The notes below the pieces were generated by a model, which was given only the letters and a program-made list of their open reading frames with translations, made no database searches and had not been told where the DNA came from. DNA of 64,000 nt. It comes from Litchfieldella rifensis. Lineage in GTDB: Bacteria > Pseudomonadota > Gammaproteobacteria > Pseudomonadales > Halomonadaceae. Below are positions 61,590 to 64,000 of this stretch, piece after piece; within the stretch, counting starts at the first letter, position 1; each line of letters starts with the position of its first letter. A program made the translations under genes and the position numbers. Location: NCBI RefSeq assembly GCF_042646605.1, contig NZ_JBHRUG010000031.1:479241-543240 (forward strand). The letters run 5' to 3'.

Positions 61590-62893
61590 CGCGACAGCAA
61601 GAGCTGCATGTCTGGCGCGACGCGCAGCGCGTCGGCACCCTATGGCGCGGTGACGATGAACGACTGATGGGGTTCGAGTACGACGACGCCTGGCAAGCGA
61701 CGGGGCTGGCCATTTCGCATAGCCTGCCATTGAGCCGGAAGACCTGGCTGCCGGAAGACCAACGTGCCCATCGCTGGTTTGGCAACCTGCTGCCGGAAGA
61801 ACAGGCACGTGAGGCCCTGATCAAGCGGCTAGGCATCCCCGACGACGACTTCTCGTTGCTGGCCGCCATCGGCGGCGACTGCGCCGGTGCCCTGACGATC
61901 CTGCCCCCTGGGCAGGCCCCGTTGCCACGCGGGCAACCATCCGAGGGGCGGTCATCGCACGGCCAGGGCGACTATCGAGCCCTCGAGCTCGACCGGCTCG
62001 GTCAGTGGGCCGCCTTCCGCGAGCGCTATGCCCTGATGACCGACGACGACCCTGCCAAGCGCCCTCGCCTATCCTTGGCCGGTGCCCAGGACAAGATCCC
62101 CGTACTCGTGTGGGATGGCACACTCTACCTGCCCTCAGGGGTCGCGCCTTCCTCGCATATCCTGAAGTTCGCCGTCGAGGGGCGCGAACAGGTCATCCTC
62201 AATGAACTGTACCTGAATACCCTGGCACGATTGGCCGGGCTGGCCTGCCCACCTACCGAGATGCATTATGCCGGCCGTCATCCCTACCTGGTCGTCGAAC
62301 GTTACGATCGTCATGGCATCGGCACACACCATATCGAGCGCTTGCATCAGGAAGACCTGTGCCAGGCGATGGGGCTGTCGCGCACCCAGAAGTACCAGGC
62401 CTTCAATGGACCGCGCTTTGGACAAGCCGTGCAAACGGTACGCGAGGCCTGCAGGCCCTCGGCGGCCTCTATCCAGCACCTGCTTCGCTGGCAGATCTTC
62501 AACGTCCTGGTCGGCAACAGCGACGGCCATGCCAAGAACGTCTCGCTGCTGCAGGATGCCCGTGGCCGGTGGCAGATCGCCCCGGCGTACGACCTGGTCG
62601 GCACCATCGTGCTCGGCTACAACCCCGAACTGGCCTTCTCGGTGGGTGAGCAGTTCAACTCGAGGCAACTATTACCGCGGGACTGGCAAGCCTTCGCCCG
62701 GGAATGCCGCTTCAGCTACCCGTTCGTCAAGCGCCAGATCCAGGAAATGGCCGCCACGCTCGCCGAGCTTGGCGACTCGTTCTCCTTGAGGGAAGTCCTG
62801 CAACAAGCAGGCCTAAGAGATAATGGCTGGGTGCGCCTGCAGCAGCAGCGCCGGCATATTCATAAGCAATGTCGGCGGGCAGAGCGTTGGTAG
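61586..62893 (+). CDS. hipA: HipA-type serine/threonine kinase toxin
   Basis: 435 residues from the GTG at 61586, chosen for the coupling with hipB; a longer open frame from 61454 lies within hipB. Motifs in order: SLAGAQDKIPVL near residue 160 (ATP loop and autophosphorylation region), HILKFAV (ATP lysine), YLVVERYDRH, and NVLVGNSDGHAKNVSLL near residue 310 (catalytic aspartate and metal site), then IAPAYDLVGT. HipA phosphorylates a target such as glutamyl-tRNA synthetase and induces dormancy in E. coli. Target specificity here is not known. Confidence 0.93.
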   Translation: MTRQQELHVWRDAQRVGTLWRGDDERLMGFEYDDAWQATGLAISHSLPLSRKTWLPEDQRAHRWFGNLLPEEQAREALIKRLGIPDDDFSLLAAIGGDCAGALTILPPGQAPLPRGQPSEGRSSHGQGDYRALELDRLGQWAAFRERYALMTDDDPAKRPRLSLAGAQDKIPVLVWDGTLYLPSGVAPSSHILKFAVEGREQVILNELYLNTLARLAGLACPPTEMHYAGRHPYLVVERYDRHGIGTHHIERLHQEDLCQAMGLSRTQKYQAFNGPRFGQAVQTVREACRPSAASIQHLLRWQIFNVLVGNSDGHAKNVSLLQDARGRWQIAPAYDLVGTIVLGYNPELAFSVGEQFNSRQLLPRDWQAFARECRFSYPFVKRQIQEMAATLAELGDSFSLREVLQQAGLRDNGWVRLQQQRRHIHKQCRRAERW

Positions 62894-62923
62894 GATAACG
62901 CCATCCCCTCACAGGACACCGCC

Positions 62924-63037
62924 ATGATCTTCGCCACGCTTGGCCCGGCCGGCAGCAACTACGAGTTCGTATTGGAGCGCTCCTACATTAGCTTTGTTTC
63001 ATTCACTGAACTGGGTAACAACTGGTACGACACCTGA
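62924..63037 (+). pseudogene. short fragment resembling the start of a prephenate dehydratase/BacA-like protein
   Basis: A 37-codon frame begins MIFATLGPAGSNYEFVLERS. FATLGPAGxN is the opening of prephenate dehydratase-like and BacA-like proteins. After about residue 25 the sequence no longer fits and stops. It probably is a leftover 5' end of a deleted gene. A real short protein cannot be ruled out. Confidence 0.4.
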
Positions 63038-63094
63038 GACAGATGCCACCGGCCGGCAAAGCTCGGGAAAAGGTCGCAAGGTGGCCAGACAAGT

Positions 63095-63135
63095 GTAGGA
63101 GCGCCCGTGGGCGCGAACCGGCCGCGAGGCCGGTT
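63095..63135. repeat. REP element flanking the RAYT gene
   Basis: GTAGGAGCGCCCGTGGGCGC then GAACCGGCCGCGAGGCCGGT. It holds two hairpins, GCGCCCGTGGGCGC and ACCGGCCGCGAGGCCGGT. The GTAGGAG head followed by a GC-rich hairpin is the standard REP layout near REP-associated transposases. Confidence 0.75.
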
Positions 63136-63215
63136 GGGTTCAGAATGATATGGCAAGCTAGCACATAGTTATGCCCGCGGGAGCGATGCTGCTGGCGATC
63201 TTACCCTCTTGGCTA

Positions 63216-63683
63216 TCACAACCACTTGGCATCCCACAACGGATAATCACCGATATCGTCCACCAACCCAGCCCGCAAGGGATTGGCAACGATATAACGC
63301 GCCACCGCGCGAATGTCCTCTTCGTGCCTGATGGCCCGATCATGGTAGCCCCGTTGCCAGATACTTCCTTCGCCCCCCAGGACGCGATTCACCATCATGG
63401 ATGATCGCCCCTTGAACCGTCGCATCACCATACTCAGGGAAGCCAGATCCCCCAGACTGAATAGCCAGTGAATATGGTCGGGCATGACGACAAACGACTG
63501 GGAATCGAGCCATCCCAACTCATGTAAGGCACGCATTTCATTGACGATCAACCTGCCAAGTAGCCAATCGTGGAAGATCGGCAAGCGATCACGTGTGCAA
63601 GTCGTGACGAGATAAGAACGAAACGATTGGGAGAAGCGCCCTTTTCTCAGGGTATGGGCATGGGGAGGCAGCGATGTATCCAT
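63216..63683 (-). CDS. REP-associated tyrosine transposase (RAYT, Y1/IS200-like)
   Basis: 155 residues, normal for RAYTs. SFVVMPDHIHWLFSLGD near residue 66 has the HUH motif (HIH). SIWQRGYHDRAIRHEEDIR near residue 110 includes the WQRGYHDR signature of TnpA_REP, with the catalytic tyrosine (Y) in it or slightly downstream (VARYIVANPLRAGLV). RAYTs spread and process REP sequences as single-strand DNA but do not form ordinary insertion sequences. REP elements lie on both sides (63095-63135, 63773-63812, 63853-63876), as expected. Confidence 0.92.
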   Translation of the reverse strand: MDTSLPPHAHTLRKGRFSQSFRSYLVTTCTRDRLPIFHDWLLGRLIVNEMRALHELGWLDSQSFVVMPDHIHWLFSLGDLASLSMVMRRFKGRSSMMVNRVLGGEGSIWQRGYHDRAIRHEEDIRAVARYIVANPLRAGLVDDIGDYPLWDAKWL

Positions 63684-63772
63684 GTCGTGATTTCCTTTCC
63701 GCCATCAATGGCAATGGTAGTGTAACCCGACATTCCAGGGCATCATCATGTGGTGGTGCCGTTGGACACTCA

Positions 63773-63812
63773 GCCGGCCTGACGGCCGGATCGCGACCAC
63801 GGTCGCTCCTAC
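63773..63812. repeat. REP element flanking the RAYT gene
   Basis: On the minus strand it starts GTAGGAGCGACCGTGGTCGC and continues into GATCCGGCCGTCAGGCCGGC, with two hairpins (GCGACCGTGGTCGC and GCCGGCCTGACGGCCGGC-like). Its orientation is opposite to the element at 63095. Confidence 0.75.
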
Positions 63813-63852
63813 CCTGGCGTTTGTGCCACGGGGCCGGCTTGGCTGACATCTC

Positions 63853-63876
63853 CCATCGCGACCACGGGCGCGCCTA
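63853..63876. repeat. REP-like element
   Basis: Minus strand GTAGGCGCGCCCGTGGTCGC GATGG. It lies 26 bp from the end of the group II intron. Confidence 0.6.
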
Positions 63877-63901
63877 CGCGGCAAGCGGTCGCCCTCTTCC
63901 T

Positions 63902-64000
63902 GATAGGGGTCGGGAAGGCATAGCCTCCCCGCCCTCCGAACCGTGCATGCGGTTCTCCCGCACACGGCTCTCCAGTCGATGGTTTCAACATCGTGATTGG
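63902..64000 (-). mobile_element. 3' end of a group II intron (domains V and VI), continuing off the right edge
   Basis: On the minus strand, 63938-63970 reads as a domain V hairpin. It begins GAGCCGTGTGCGGGAGAACC, with the catalytic AGC triad and a GAGA tetraloop, and ends in CATGCACGGTTC. The next 35 bases, GGAGGGCGGGGAGGCTATGC and onward to ACCCCTAT, form a domain VI-like hairpin with the intron 3' end near 63902-63903. Upstream domains and any reverse transcriptase would lie beyond the window. Confidence 0.8.

Larger units (their letters stand above)
62894..63215. other. 322-bp region between hipA and the RAYT gene
   Basis: It contains the short BacA-like fragment and the REP element at 63095-63135. 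I see no other gene, tRNA or clear terminator. Confidence 0.6.
63684..63901. other. 218-bp region with REP elements before the intron
   Basis: No gene is supported here. It holds the two REP elements noted above. The intron insertion site lies at its right end. Confidence 0.6.

Noticed and set aside
1..64000. CRISPR array, tRNA, rRNA, prophage or intact insertion sequence
   Set aside because: None was seen. The only tandem repeat is the short hexamer array, and the only mobile-type genes are the RAYT and the intron end.

Overview
The window looks like the chromosome of a gammaproteobacterium. A halophilic Halomonas-type host is my best guess, based on GC-rich housekeeping codon use, REP elements beginning GTAGGAG, and RfaH-type ops sites; this is inference and no rRNA or tRNA is present to confirm it. 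About 54 kb is one surface-polysaccharide locus, nearly all on the minus strand, followed by about 10 kb of ordinary chromosomal genes.

Block 1 (1-15.5 kb, minus strand, running off the left edge) is a Wzx/Wzy-type operon. It starts at an ops element (15512-15523) directly before wza, wzb, wzc and rmlB. It then passes into strongly AT-rich DNA that holds three P-loop sulfotransferase-like genes, a GT-A enzyme, a Wzx-type flippase, GT2 and GT4 glycosyltransferases and a polytopic membrane protein that could be the polymerase. The expected product is a sulfated exopolysaccharide or capsule.

Block 2 (16.0-54.4 kb, minus strand) begins with a diverged copy of the same leader, a second ops element (54384-54395) and a decayed wza remnant that has lost its lipobox cysteine. 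A second wzc follows, then about 35 genes without an obvious internal promoter or terminator. They fall into sub-modules: (a) rmlA, a VioA-like aminotransferase, a WbqC-family protein, a GNAT enzyme and a PhyH-type dioxygenase, probably for an N-acylated dTDP-4-amino-4,6-dideoxyhexose; (b) an ABC exporter/flippase; (c) a LegB-type dehydratase; (d) an AT-rich island with GT2, a nucleotidyltransferase-like protein and two ATP-grasp ligases; (e) a coupled nonulosonic (legionaminic-type) acid set neuD-neuB-neuC-ptmE-legF with an SDR, a Gfo/Idh/MocA oxidoreductase, a pyruvyltransferase, a second SDR, a deacetylase and an M28-like hydrolase; (f) a sialyltransferase-like enzyme, GT4s, a third ATP-grasp protein, a second deacetylase and a Wzy/WaaL-type protein; (g) an AsnB-like enzyme without its glutaminase cysteine, a FemAB/GNAT-like acyltransferase, the initiating sugar-phosphate transferase and a DegT aminotransferase. 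Block 2 appears to depend on wza and wzb of block 1, and the rml pathway is split between the blocks.

The right flank (54.8-64 kb) has a small membrane protein, a MotA/MotB-type stator pair, an M20 peptidase next to a GntR/FCD regulator divergent from a GlcD-type FAD oxidase, a hipBA toxin-antitoxin operon with three evenly spaced operator-like palindromes, a REP-associated tyrosine transposase among REP elements, and the 3' end (domains V-VI) of a group II intron entering from the right edge.

The most interesting candidate system is block 2. A nonulosonate pathway is combined in one ops-led operon with several predicted amide- or aminoacyl-forming enzymes (three ATP-grasp proteins, an AsnB-like synthetase, a FemAB-like enzyme), which suggests an amino-acid- or amide-decorated acidic glycan that I cannot match to a described cluster. 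No CRISPR array, tRNA, rRNA, prophage or intact insertion sequence was seen.
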